From the NCBI GenBank assembly GCA_036867785.1, contig CP145418.1, positions 868,001 through 932,000 of the forward strand: a stretch of DNA of 64,000 nucleotides. The letters run 5' to 3'. Positions 26,005 to 40,573 of the stretch are shown here, piece by piece. This stretch comes from Plasmodiophora brassicae (Eukaryota; Endomyxa: Phytomyxea; Phytomyxea; Plasmodiophorida). A model generated the notes under the pieces. That model was not told the origin of the DNA. It searched no databases and saw only the letters and a list, made by a program, of their open reading frames with translations. Both the position numbers and the translations under genes were made by a program. Each line of letters starts with the position of its first letter. Position 1 is the stretch's first letter.

Positions 26005-26258
26005 TGAGCAGCGCGAAGTCCGCCACGGCCACGGCCCCGCTCCTCAACCAGAGAGCAGCCGGCGAAGCCTGCAGTACCATCATCAGCGGCCATCAGCGTC
26101 CCAGACACCACCAGCCCCTGGGCAACCATCGACAAACGGCAGTGACGCTGTCAGCGTAGTTGGATCCACGCAGCTCGGTTGCCACAAGTTGGCGACGTGT
26201 TCGTTGGAAGGCCCGGCAGTCGTTTGATCGGACAGCGCGGCAAATTCCATTGGTGGTC

Positions 26259-26497
26259 ATGGTGGCGCGCGGCCCCATCGTCCTGTCGGGTAACGCCGCA
26301 CGGCGCGTGCTGGCAGTCAGACGGGCTGAAATGCATGCCTAGAGACGGAGCTCGAGTTGCTGATCGACCTGATTGAGCCGCCGACGAAACGCGATGAGGA
26401 CATGGACGCGGACGAGCAGCTGAAGGCGCGTTTGCGAGATCGGCTGTCATCTCTGTTGCGCGAGATTCGCAAGGAGCACGAGCAGCAACAAGGGTGA
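26259..26497 (+). CDS. Small conserved-looking acidic helical protein, 61 residues
   Basis: Exon 26259-26289 (MVARGPIVLS) and exon 26343-26497 join through a 53-nt GT-AG intron into 61 residues. The glutamate at the junction is split by the intron, so both exons stay in frame. The product is almost entirely charged helix: TELELLIDLIEPPTKRDEDM, then DADEQLKARLRDRLSSLL and a tail REIRKEHEQQQG. No family recognised; size and charge resemble small assembly factors or SNARE-like adaptor subunits, but that is only a resemblance. The start lies 255 bp from the divergent cyclin L start, so the two probably share a promoter. Confidence 0.6.
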
Positions 26498-26564
26498 CGT
26501 AACTCAGGGTCGTGAACCCATCCAAGAAGGCGTGGACTATGTATTACGATGCTTCTGCAATGAA

Positions 26565-28956
<2,392 letters not shown>

Positions 28957-29373
28957 TGGACGTCACGTTTCAGCGTGGCGGCCCGCGGCGGCGCCGCACG
29001 GCGGATCCGGATCACCAGACTCATGCAGGATCGGGTCATCATCGCCAGCCTCGAAGTTCATAGTTGCCACGCGCGAGGTGCAGATGCCCCCCGAGGAGAT
29101 GTGCCCGTCGAGAGGAACATGCGACAGCAAACGTTGAAGACTCGTGTGCTGGACCGTCATGTGGGAACCCGGATCGGACGGGGCGAAGGACAGAGCGGTT
29201 GTTGGGATCGTGCAACGGGAGGCGCGGGTCGCCATCCGGCAGATGCCCTGTGAGAACGTCGCCGTCGGCGTGCTGCGTGGGGCATGAAGAGGAGGCCGCT
29301 CGTGGCCACGGCTGTGGGACAGGGCAGCGCCAGCGAGCTGGGGTTGCTGCTGGTGCGTCGTGGATGATATTAC
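28957..29373. other. Divergent intergenic region
   Basis: Lies between the GH47 start (minus) and the CCDC17-like start (plus). It should contain both promoters. Several short open frames are present, but none has recognisable content. Confidence 0.55.
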
Positions 29374-32300
29374 ATGGATGCGGCGCCGGGAGCGACGCCG
29401 ACCATCGCCGAGGAGATCGCTGCGGATATTGAGGAGCCGAGCCCATCGTCCGCCGGTATCGGCGCCCAGCAGCAGGCGATCCTATCGCTAGACTGCCGCA
29501 AATGTCACCTGAAGTTCAAGGTCGGTGCACCCGTCTTCGATCGCCGTGCCAGCTGACCGTTTCCATGTAGAAACGCGAGGAACTGGCCAACCACCTAGCC
29601 AATTTCTGCAAGGGCAGCAAGTACGGCGACATTGACCAGCTGAAGCGCGATCTATCGCATACATCGGCGGGCGGGGTCGCCAGCGAATCGCAATCAGCGC
29701 CGTTGTCGTTCGAAGGCGTCCGCGAATTCATCAACAGCGGTATCGGGGCGGTCGGCACCATCACGCTGGCCGACCTGCGCAAACAGATTCGAGGTGATGC
29801 GGCCGCCATGGCCGAGGTCAAGGCCGAGGTCCTGAAGGGACGTGAGAAGGAGCTGCTGGCGAGCCTGCGCGACCTGAAAGAGAAGCACAGCAGGATCATG
29901 GTGAAGCGAATGGAGGAGGAGTCGCGCGTCAAGGAAATGATCGGCGATTTGGACACGCAGCGATCAAACGAGATTCGGGCGCGAATCGAACGCGAACGCG
30001 TCAAGGACGCCCTGAAGCGGATCGATCAAGCGAACCTGCAGGCACTGGAGATCGAGAAGCGCGCTGAGATCGATGAGCTCATCAAGGAGCAGGAGCTCTT
30101 GAAGAAGAAGGAGGCGGAAGCCCTTGCCGAGATCGACAGGCTCGTCAAGCTCATCGCATCCAACAACGCCAACGTGATCAGCGTTCCGACCGAAGCAACG
30201 ACAGCAACGCGTCAAGGTACCATCGGAGAACGCCCTCTGGCGCCCGACGACATTCGCAAGAAATTTGCCACCTCGGGACGGCAGCTGGGTGAGGACGCTG
30301 CCGCCATGCGCCTGTCTCGTGAGCGCATGCTCAAAGAACGCGAAGCCATCGTCGCGAAGCTGGCCGAGATTGCCAACCAAAAGCACGCAGGAACCGGTCG
30401 CAAACCCACCGATCCGGCGACCGGCGTTAAACTCGACGACCACCAGCGGCGCGTCTTGATTGACAAGCTGAAGACGAACCAGGTTCGGTTAGAGACGCCA
30501 CTGTGCTGGGCCCAGCGTTTGACCGTGAATTTGTTAGGCGAGGGAGAGCGCTCGATTGGCGGCACTTCGCGACAAACTGAACTTGGTTCGCGCCGAACAG
30601 GAGCGGGTCCTGTCGAGCCAGGACACGGAAATGAATCGATTACTAGAGGATTCGGTTGCCGACGACCCGACGGACATGGGTCCTGCTGTCTTTGTCCCTT
30701 CGTCACCTGTCCTTGGCAGTGGTCCCGTCGGACTCGGCAATGCCGACCAGGCGATGCCGACGTCGTCCGCAATGGCAACGGCAGCAGAAGCATTATCGCC
30801 GACCAGAACAGCAATGACAGCGGAATCGTTTGCCTCGGGCGAGCGAGATCGACCACAACCGGCCCATACTTCGTCACCGGGTTTGGGCCCGCGTCAGCAA
30901 CGGCATGCTCTGCCCGAAGAAACGTACAACGCAGATCAGCCTGTTGCGACGAATGATGATGACGAAGTCGTGGATAACGAGAAACAGAACCTGTTGGAGG
31001 AGATCGAACGTTTGAGGACGTCGCTTCAGGCGGCGAATTCTCGGTCATCGCCACACCGACGAACGTCATCGGCAACTTCGTCGGCGTCTGCAAGTCCGGG
31101 TCCTTCTGCATCCCGTCGTCGTCCGAGGGAAGCGTTGCAAGCCCCCATGGCGCCTGTCGACGAAAGCGTCCAGGTCGAGGACGCTAGTTTGGGATCTCCA
31201 CGAGACTATCGCGGACCGGCCAGCCAAGGACCAGGTGCGGGTGTGAACCCGTTGCTGGTGACCCAGCTCCAGCAGCAGATGGCGCAAACGCAGCTGATTC
31301 TTCAGCAGCATCAGACCGAAAACACGCGCCTCCAGCAGGAGCTGGGCAGTATCGAGATGTCCAACGAGGTCCAGCGCCTCGATCGGCAACGTCGCGATTT
31401 CGAGGCAACCCTGCGACTAATGACGACGAAACTGGCCCTCCAGGCCGGGTTGGCTTCTGCTTCAGAAGGCGCGCCTGGCCCAGATAGCGTACAGCGCCAT
31501 CGTCTAGGGATGACGTTTCCCGGCGATGTCGTTGGTGATGCAGCGAGAATGCCAGCGCCGGCGGTCGATCTGAGCACGGTGCCCAAGGATTCGGAGCTGT
31601 ACAGATTGGAGATGGAGCACAGGACGAGGCTGCTGCGGGTGCGGTACGAGCGCGAGATCAACGCCGAGCAGCTCGAGCTCGCCAACGTCAAACAGCAGTC
31701 TGAGATGAAGGCGCGCGAGATCGAGGAACAACGACGGCACGAGCAGGCGCTGGCCGACCTGCGGCGGCAGCTCGAGAAGCAACGCCTTCGTCAAGAACTT
31801 GCCATGCAGCTGGTAACGCCTGGCCCATCCATCTTCGCATTGTCAGCATGGACTCACAGAACGTCACGCTTGTAGCCGATGAGCGAGTTCGTTGTCCCCA
31901 AAGGCGACCGCCCCCGTTACGATCCAGTGGTCGGGTTCGCGATCCTGTGGGACTTCATCTACGGCCTGGAGAAGACTGTGGCGTCATGCCGGTTGACGTT
32001 TCAGGTGCTAGATGGTGCATCGCCGAAACGCGACGCGCAGCAGTCGGTCGTGATGGAAACGCAGCCGGACGGTCCTTCTCTGGCCTCGAACCGCCTCTGC
32101 ATGTGCGGGTTCGTGACACACTTCCCGCGTCTACCACCACTTCGCTCCCTGAAAGTCATCGTCGAAGTCCAGGGCAATGTCTCCGGGTCGTCAGGCACCA
32201 GCGTCGGGTGGACCCTCGTCGAACTATTCAACGAAGACGGCGTGCTCTTGTCTGGCTTATGGCGAGCGCCGCTGTACACCGGGCCGATCCGCAAGGAGGT

Positions 32301-35124
32301 CGCGGCCGCCTCCCTGCACTCGTCGTCCATGACGCAGTACAGGCATCCGACCGCCGAACTCTTCTTGCGCGTGATTGCACCCGGCTACGACGCCGACGAT
32401 AACGTGCGCGCCGGCGGTGATCCCAACCTTGTTATGGGGTTGTACAAGCAGGTCGGCAAGGCGCCCGCGTCACATGCCATGTCGTTGGATGGTCCCACTG
32501 CCCAACAGCAGCCCCTACAGCATCTCCAGCGACCACAAACGGACAAACAACAGATGCCAACGCCACGATCTCGGGGCACACCAGCAACGGCTGTATCAGA
32601 ACCGGCGGTTCAGGGTGCGACGCCAGGAGTGGAGCCTGTCACCGGCGCAGGTGGCCCTAACACGCAACTGAAGACCGAACTGGGCATTGTGGTGCGATCC
32701 TGCGACCTGGCAGGCGTAACGTTTGCGCGTGTTCGCGTATCCCTCTACGTCAAGGGCGTGTTGTTGGACAACCCAGCCTGGAAGTGCACGACGCCGATCG
32801 CACAGGTCGGTGCGTCTGGCGCAATGGGCATTATCGCCTGGGAGCGATCTTTCATGTTCGTCGGGTGCCCGAACGATGGCACACTGTCGTTCGCGGTCGA
32901 GGTGATCAAGGTGCCGTCCGCCAGAGACGAGGCATCGGTGGAGTTCGCCCTAACGTCCGACGAGACGGTTGTGGCGTACACGGTCGTTGATGCCGTCAGA
33001 AACGAAACCGTCAACGTCGGCGAGTTCACGGTCCCTATGATGACTCCACCGGTTATTGTTCCGTTCCGGGCCGGGCCGTCACCATTGGGCGATGCGACTC
33101 TCCAGGTGGACGTGTTCGCTGGAGCGGCGAGTTGTCCACAGCTCAAGGCGGTTCCACTTCTGGCTGATGCGACGACGTCGTCGTCAGCACCCTGGATAAA
33201 GGTCGATGCCGGGCCGCCTCCCGATGTCGCATTCGAGCCCGGCGATGGGTTCGACGTCTATGTCGACCAGTGCCGGTTCCTACCAGACAACGTGACCGTT
33301 ACCCGAGCAGTCCTTCAAGTCTGGACATCTGACTTCGGCGTTGGCGTTGGCGAGAGAGCCTTGGCCGTCTGCTCGACAGGTTCACAGGTGCAGCATCCGA
33401 CATTCGGTAAGATGGTGATGTTTGTCCTCCAGCTGCGCGTAACTGAACGTCACCTCAGGAATTCGTAGTGAATATCGAGCGCGCTCGTTCAACCCGACGT
33501 GCACGCTGGAGGTGCAGGTCGAGGCAATCGAGCAAGGGTCGAAACGGCTCAAGGTTGGGTGTATGCGGTCGGCGTTCCCGTGCTCGACGCTAAGAAGCGA
33601 ATGTGTTAGCTTGTCGGTGTTGCCGCCCTGAACGTGTTCGTTACGAAAGGAACACGATCGCAACCCACCGAGGCGCAGACGCAAGAATTTTCATTGAACG
33701 CCGGATCATTCCAGTTGCCGCTACGAGTAGAAACCGTTCGCCCAAAGGATGTTTTCCTGGCATCCTCGTACGACAAGACACCGAAGAGTCAGTACTGAAG
33801 GGGGGCCATGTCGCACGATACGGGCACCAGGGCTGATGGGTTGTTGAACAGTCCCTTGCGCGACCGTCCTGGTCCGGATCATGCCTGCGGCCAAGTCGGC
33901 CGAGCTCGGCGAGGTCATGAGCACGGCGAACGTCCCTGAATCGGAATGGGTCAGTAGAAAGCTGGTCGTCCCGGCGGCCCCGTACCATTCCGGGTACGAA
34001 ACCGCTTGCGAGTCATCGTGTTCTCTTTGCCTGAGTGGTGTATGGAAGAACGTATGATTCAACGCGATGTGAACCGTCAAAGATCGAGCAGCGGTTGTAC
34101 AATATCAGAAGCGCACAGGACGCGATCCACGTGGACGCCATACTGGAGCAAGTGGATCCAGGGGCCAAAGACTTGTCGCAGGAGAACGAGGCCACCGTCA
34201 AGGCATGGATCGAGAACCAGTTCACTGCGCTGTCCAAGAAGATGGGCAGGAATGCTCCCCAGCGTATCGACCTGAAACGATTCGCTAGGTACAACCCAAC
34301 GACGGGCCTCCGAATCGCTATCGACGCTGCCTACAATGTAATCGTTTTCGGTACTTGTAAAGCGTCCCTGACAGATTCGCGCATAGGTCGGGGATGGCGC
34401 TCTTCTCCCGTTCGTCATCTACACGATATCGCCCCCGGGAACGTTTTATGGCGAATACCCGCTGACCGAAGACGTTCAGCTCACTGCACAGTGGGATTGG
34501 GATAGTCTCCTGAAGGCCCCAACCTTCTTGGGCGGGTACACACTGTTCCGTGACGTTAAGTACAGCGAGGTCGCACATTGCATCATCGACGTTCGACTGC
34601 TAAAGCGCGCCAACCAACCCTCCATTCAACCCTTCGGGTGGACCGTCTTGCAATTATTCGACAACGACGGGTACACCAACATGGGGTCGTTTCAGCTCCC
34701 ATTGTTCAAAGGCTTGCCTGACCCTGACATTCTCGAAATGATGAGGGCTGAGCCTGTTGCGAACGTTATCAAGCGGGAAATGTCAAAGGAAGGCAACAAG
34801 AAGCGGAAAGCGGCCAAGAAGCCATTGTTCGAGTTCCTGGAACCATCATCGGCTATGGTTCGCATTGCGGATTCGCTGCTGGAAGACCTGGCGCCAGCCA
34901 AGTTGAGCTGGCGAAGCACCGAGTTGTTATATGCGCCCTGGGAACGTCGTGACAAGTATGAGTTCGACCAGGAGCAGGCGAGCAAGGGTGGCATCTTTGG
35001 CAAGAAGCCGCAGAAGCTCTCGAGCCTCATGTCGACGGACGACCAGTCGTCGGTTAAGGCATTCGAACAGGCGACACTGAAGACGATCGCCACCGAGCTT
35101 AAGATTCTTCATCTCATGCGATAG
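29374..35124 (+). CDS. CCDC17: Giant CCDC17-like protein: C2HC zinc finger, coiled coil, repeated beta domains
   Basis: CCDC17 is a centriole/cilium-associated protein of unknown mechanism. The N-terminus has a zinc finger rebuilt by splicing (CRKCHLKFK|KREELANHLANFC), followed by long coiled coils (about 29.7-30.5 and 31.25-31.85 kb, for example RMEEESRVKEMIGDLDTQR). From 31.9 kb a beta domain matches the human protein from memory: PYDPVVGFAILWDFIYGLEK, PRLPPLRSLKVIVEVQ, GWTLVELFNEDGVLLSGLWR, AELFLRV. A related block recurs near the end (FGWTVLQLFDNDGYTNMGSF, 34.63-34.71 kb), with further beta-rich stretches between (LGIVVRSCDLAGVTFARVRV; NVFVTKGTRSQPTEAQTQEF). The product would far exceed the human length. 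Several introns are unresolved, and a split into two genes near 33.5 kb cannot be excluded. Confidence 0.75.
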
Positions 35125-35173
35125 GTCTCTGAATATGCTAACGGTAATCTATTGAGGCCATACATTGTTTGAA

Positions 35174-35498
35174 ATGACCGCGGAGCTCAAATCCGATCTC
35201 GTCCAAGCCATTGGCATCCGCTTCGGGCGGTGCCTGATCCGTAATCGGACCCCGTTTTCTAGAATTCATTGCGGCTGTTGTGATACCTGGAGATATCGGC
35301 CCAACTACCGTAGGGTACTTCTTCTGTACCACTCAGGTTTCTGTTCAAATTTGGATGGCGATGATGAGCCGAAAGGACGCGGCGGCGGCGAACGTGATGA
35401 CGGCCTCAACAGAGAAGAATCGCGCGGTTATGCTACAAGAACGGACCTGCCAGCATGAGATCGGCATTCCAGTGCGCGACGTCAGGGTTCGGCGGTGA
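35174..35498 (+). CDS. Hypothetical small protein
   Basis: A Met at 35174 starts MTAELKSDLVQAIGIRFG. After a frame change near 35260, EFIAAVVIPGDIGPTTVGYF continues through a hydrophobic, then charged, segment to a stop at 35496-35498. A small intron between the two would be needed. No family recognised. The hydrophobic middle may be a membrane helix. Support is weak. Confidence 0.3.
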
Positions 35499-36023
35499 CG
35501 ACCTGTCGTGCGTGACCCGCCTCGCCCGCTCACAGCACAGGCCTCGGCGCTCACATCAACATGGAACGGCGCGCCGGCCCGTGTGCCCGCCAGAAGGGGA
35601 ACCCCCGTAGCTACCACTCCGCCGACGACATCCGCAAGTTTGGCCTTCGTCGCTCGCGATCGGTCGTCAGTCCGTCTGCGTGTTCAGCCTGGGCTGGCTC
35701 GCATACGTGCCCTAATGGCTGAGCGTGAACAGGAACGTCCTGTCAAGCCGCTGCCCAAGTTCCGGTTTCGCAAGAAACGGGTGCGACCTCTTTCTCCTTT
35801 GAGTCTGTGCGGTGTGCGTCCGTTACCTCGATTGCGACGACCAGCTGCCGGATTTCTTCAGCGGCCTCAGGTGTCGGTCTTTGAGTGTGCACCAGTAGAT
35901 GACGACACGCCATGGTATTGCCTCTGTCCGACGAAAGGACATCGTTTCAGATTCCCGCTTTCCTTGGGAATATGTCAGTGGTGCGAGCCCCACTGACATC
36001 ACTCTTCGCCACCATTACTTTCG
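35499..36023. other. Region with an unsupported open frame
   Basis: A plus-strand frame from 35508 to 35996 encodes a Pro/Arg-rich stretch ending in a cysteine-containing segment (TPWYCLCPTKGHRF, LGICQWCEPH). The paired CxC and CxxC may hint at a metal site, but composition is otherwise that of chance GC-rich sequence. It could also be a 5' exon of the gene that starts at 36024. Confidence 0.3.
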
Positions 36024-36728
36024 ATGCAAACCCTGTTATTCCCCGAAACCGCTCAGATTGATGTCCTTGAAGAAAACGAACAGGTATGTCTGTGGAACGT
36101 ATTGGCTTACTACCAGCTGACCCATTGATATGCCTTTGTTACGCCAGGCTCTCTTCAGCTTCTATGCAAACATTTGCCCCTCTACGTTGATGCCGTTAAC
36201 GACCTGCCTGAAGACTTTGACCAAACACTGCCGCTACTCGGAGAATTCGTGACGCCCACGCTAACATCACGAGCGTTCGATAGGCTTCTCACAATAATGG
36301 TGAAACCGACCGCGGAATCGAAACGTCAACATCTGAAAGACGTCATACAAGACGTACGTATGCGAATTGACTACCCGTATGACGTATACGTACATCGTGT
36401 TCTTACTGGTGAGGTTTGGTCACAGTTAGACAATCTGCCGGATCCGTCGAGTGCTCTCAAACGAATTATCGACAAATATGGCCAGAAAATCAACGAGTTA
36501 TGTGGTGACGCCGAAGTTAACGACCTCGCGCAGAAATTGGCGCTGTCTCTGATTCGCGCGGGTATTATCTGCCGAGCCTTGGAGTTCCGTGTTTGCCATA
36601 AGGGCCATGTATTTCCTAAGGCCAACAAAAGCACCATCCGGCTGCAATGCTGCCAAGGGAAACCAGCCATTCTTCTATATGCCTCGAGTTTTGCACGTAT
36701 GGATACGGGTTGTTTCTGGATCCTTTAA
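36024..36728 (+). CDS. Hypothetical protein, two exons
   Basis: Exon 1 (MQTLLFPETAQIDVLEENEQ) ends at a good GTATGT donor. The acceptor CTTCAG near 36159 continues in phase with LLCKHLPLYVDAVNDLPEDF. The 180-residue body is helical and leucine-rich (RAFDRLLTIMVKPTAESKRQ, SALKRIIDKYGQKINELC, AQKLALSLIRAGIICRALEF). Base composition is less GC-rich than in the housekeeping genes. No signal peptide or known domain. It borders the fold-back repeat, so it may belong to a mobile or recently acquired segment. Confidence 0.45.
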
Positions 36729-36900
36729 TGATATGTTATACTGTAGATTCAGCAAATGCTGAGGGTTAAATGTCTTGCGTATGCAGCCCATTCCCAGTTG
36801 GCTCGGAATCACGTTGACGAGGAGACGCCCAGGAAGTTCTATGGGGATTGGTGCATCGGTAAAATCTATCGCGGCCTTCTCGTTCCCTTCGCAAAGCAAT

Positions 36901-37540
36901 GCAAGCAGAATATGCTGCTCTTGTTGCGACGTATTCGTTTGAACTGATTGTGCACGGTAGGCATTCATGTACACCGATTACAGCATCGACAGCTATAGAC
37001 GCCGAACGGGTGACAAGTGGGTATCCAAGTCTAAGACGCCGGTGCTGTCCACCAACCTGTGTCTTCCCGAGAATGTGCGATGTAGTCGAGGACTTATAAT
37101 GCCTTATGGTCTCATGCCAGAGATCCAAGCAGGCGACGCCGCTGCACGTGCCCGCCACGCGGTTCAAAGTTTGCAACGTTCGCGTTTTGACTGCCTTCAG
37201 TGACTTCCTATTCTGGCAGGATTGACGTCTTCAGGCAGTCAAAGCGCGATCATTGCAAGCAACCTTTGAATCGCGTGGCGAGCTCGTGCAGCGGCGTCGC
37301 CTGCTTGGATCTCTGGCATGAGACCATACAGCATTATATATATAAGTCCTCGACTACATCGCAGATTCTCGGGAAGACAGAGGTTGGTGGACAGCATCGG
37401 CGTCCTAGACGTGGACACCCACTTTGTCACCCGTGCGGCGTCAATAGCTGTCGATGCTGCAATCGGTGTACGTGAATGACCACCGTGCACAATCAGTTCA
37501 AATGAATACGCCGCAACAAGAACAACATATACTGCTTGGT
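36901..37540. repeat. Long fold-back inverted repeat, ~300-bp arms
   Basis: The left arm (about 36901-37199) and right arm (about 37231-37540) are reverse complements at roughly 85 percent, with a ~30-bp loop. A matching pair is CCAGAGATCCAAGCAGGCGA at 37120-37139 and its complement at 37299-37318. Both arms encode the same short open peptide (YGLMPEIQAGDAAARARHA), read outward from the loop on one side and inward on the other. No transposase is present. It could be a fold-back or MITE-type element, or two inserted copies head to head. Confidence 0.85.
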
Positions 37541-37560
37541 ACCCGAATCGCATCTGGAGA

Positions 37561-37898
37561 CGCGGTATCCCTTTTCCAGGACCTATCCCGTTGGCGCATT
37601 TCGGGAACTGCCTTCAGACGTTGATATGTAATGATCACGTATGTAGACTTATGTAGTTGTGCGAAGCATTGCTCGACAGCATGCCACTAAAGTAGTTTGC
37701 GGGGATCAACATTCATCGGCCCGACGTCACGCGAGTTCGATGCTCCCTACGTGGAGGCAGAGATATCTCCCTGCATTCGAGTCGCCTGCGCGGTGCTTAT
37801 CATGGCTCGTGACGTACGCTGCTGCCACGGGAAACCACTTGGCACGGACGTTGCTGCCACGTGGTTTCCTGCCTGCAACGGTGCCAAGGGGATCTCGC
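37561..37898. other. Spacer without a recognised gene
   Basis: Short open frames only. It ends where arm A of the large inverted repeat begins. Confidence 0.5.
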
Positions 37899-38063
37899 GG
37901 AGCTGCGCACTCCGCTCCGGAGCAGGCCAAGCCCGGCCCGCCCGCCGGCGTTCTGCGGCATCCCGAGACCCGAGGCCCGCAGCGCGATCAAATTGTTTGA
38001 ACCGTCGCAGTGGCATCGACCAGAGAACCAGCGTGAAGTCGGCATCCGATCCCTACCGCTGAA

Positions 38064-39364
38064 ATGTCCAACGGCAATCGTGGTCATCGAATAATTGGCT
38101 CGTGGTCGGGTCTTCTTCTGACGGTCGTCCTGGCCGTTGGCATCACCGATGCCGCCACGCTCATATCCGAAGACGGTGCTGAATTCGTAATCGACGACGT
38201 TACACCTCTCGCTCAACATTCTCGCACGATTCAGCGTATGACTGAAGATGTCTTCAACGTCGGCATCGTTCCACTGCCTATCATCGGTAACCATTTACGC
38301 CTGATCGTCGAATTTGTCACTAGCCATTTTCCGTTGGAAAACTATCGGGTGTGTCAGCATACCCTGTTGTTAACCTCGATCCCCTCTGATGACTTCCCTA
38401 ACAGGTTGGAAGTGCAGCCAAATGGGTCTTTAAGAGGCTCCACCAAATTATGGGAAGCGATCCTGCTATGGTGGATCAATTTGTACAAGCCCTTGACTAC
38501 CTGCAGATGCACTCGTTGCCGGTCGCAATGGGATGGATGCTGCGACAAAACCCCGACTGGTTGGGCTGCTCGACAAATCGCCCTGCGTTTCGTGAACGCC
38601 CAGATGCGTACCGCTTAATTGCGGGCCCCATTCGACTTTATCATCTGGCTAAGAAGCTCAGGCACAAGATACGCGAAGCTGAGGATATATGTAACCTTGT
38701 CGTTAGCGGCGGCAACGCCTCGCACATCGACGCCCGGCGATGGCGTTATCGGGGGAACGTCCTGCACAACGCCGCACACGATGGTGAAGAATTCGTTGTC
38801 GAGATGCTTCTGCTTCTGACCGGTTTCAATATCAACGCTCAAGCCCATGAATATCAAGGGCAGACGGCACTACACTACGCAGCCCATGGAGGAGATTCTG
38901 CCATCGTACGGTTGCTACTGCAACAACCCGCTGTTGAAGTCAACACAATGGGCGACGGCAATTGTTACGCTCCTCTGCACCTGGCCAGTACGGTCGACGT
39001 CGTCAGGGAGCTGCTGAAACATCCAGGCATCAACGTTAACATCGCGTCTACCGACCAGGGGCAGTGGACGCCGCTGATATTGGCTGCCCAATATGGTCGT
39101 GACGACATCGTCCAAGAGCTGCTGACGGCACCCACCATCCGCGTCAATCAACCATCGGGCGATTCGTTCTGGTCGAATCGGTGGACTGCCTTGCACTGGG
39201 CCGCCGATCACCGTCATATCAACGTTGTCCAATTGCTGGTGACTGATCCCCGCACTGAGATCAATCCGCGAGATTCACTTGGCCGTACTCCACTTACGCT
39301 TGCTGTGTACAAGGGCAGCTGGGCCGTCGCGTGCATGCTGCTTGACCATGGGGCCATCGTCTGA
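38064..39364 (+). CDS. Secreted SKP1-like/ankyrin-repeat protein, copy A
   Basis: Exons 38064-38348 and 38405-39364 give 414 residues. A signal peptide (WSGLLLTVVLAVGITDAA) leads into a SKP1 BTB/POZ-type fold: LISEDGAEFVIDDVTPLAQH, then TIQRMTEDVFNVGIVPLP (compare the SKP1 pattern of an acidic Met-rich helix before GIPLP) and LRLIVEFVTSHFP. Across the splice comes the SKP1 C-terminal helix region DQFVQALDYLQMHSLPVAM. Five or six ankyrin repeats follow (GNVLHNAAHDGEEFVVEML, QTALHYAAHGGDSAIVRLLL, YAPLHLASTVDVVRELL, WTPLILAAQYGRDDIVQELL, WTALHWAADHRHINVVQLL, RTPLTLAVYKGSWAVACMLL). SKP1 normally links cullin to F-box proteins. Secreted SKP1-ankyrin fusions are candidate effectors acting on host ubiquitin ligases; that role is inference. 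Confidence 0.88.
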
Positions 39365-40573
39365 AACACGGTGTGGTCATCAATACAGACGCCGTTGGTA
39401 CACTCAGGGACGTCGTGTCCGTTGGCAGAGAGTGTTGAATGGTGATATGTCTCGATCGTCGTCACCTGATCCGTCGATACTCAGGGGACTATGCCGACGT
39501 CGTGATTCGTGAAGGAGACGCACAGACACCGCAATAGCGTTGTTTTCATTCAATACTTTCTACAGACGGCGCCCGCAACACAACGGTCCTTCAGTTGGAA
39601 ATTGTCGCGCACGGCACGGTTCGGCCACGCAAACCGGCATGGCAAGCTTATTACTGGACCGCTATGTGCTCCTCTTGCGCCGTACGGGCCGGGCCAGTTG
39701 CCTCGGGCAGTTGCCATTGTCAACCCCATTGACTGACGTTACCGTCGATGGACCTGTCGGACGCAACGTGTCTTACAGGCTTTCGGCCTCGAACAAGCGT
39801 AGTACCTCGCCGTAGAGATTATTCATTTACAGGAGCAGGACCAATACACGCCTATAACTCTTCATTGCCTTGCGCTTTTCCAGCGCGGGCGAATACCTCA
39901 GTGATCAGCCGGGTGCGCTCGCAAGGTGGCAACGACGAAATGGGAACACCAGGCGGGATCGCATCGATGACGATCGTCTCCCGGCAAAGCGTCAGATGAC
40001 GGCTCCCTTTGTCAGCCTACAGGACAGCTAGATCAATCGAGACGATCCAGTATGCATAAATTCGCATACAGCCAGTCGATAGCTGCCTGGTGTCTAGGTG
40101 GGCATCACATCCGTCAGAAACGGCCTAATGGCGGCACAAAGCAACGGGTACCGGCGCTAGGCAGGCGGTCATGGACGCGGCGTCACCTGCGCGCGTGGAC
40201 ACGTCGGTCAGCAGACATGACAGCAGGAGTCACTCACAGAGCCGACATTTGATAAGGATCGGCAGAGCTTGACTCTTGGCAGTGACCGTTGTTATTTCAG
40301 GGGGCGCCCGCTCGCTGATCAACTGCAGTCGCGCTGCAACTGCCCGCAGAACTTGTCTCATTCGATGCCCGTCGCTGGCAGCGAACGTTGCCAGGTGCTC
40401 CTGCGGCGGACGCGCGCCCGTGTCAGGTACATTGGCAGCGAGCGCAACCGATTACACGAGGCGGACCCGCTGGATCCTGATGCGCACGGGAACGTAGACG
40501 TCATCGTCGACGCGCAGGTGATACAAACTGTCCAGGGCGGCCCGCATCCGACCGCTTTTGTCACAACTCCGCA
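39365..40573. other. Non-coding-looking part of arm A
   Basis: No recognised gene. The first ~400 bp are almost identical between the arms without coding constraint being obvious; identity falls afterwards. It contains open frames up to 156 codons on both strands that lack family support. Confidence 0.45.
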
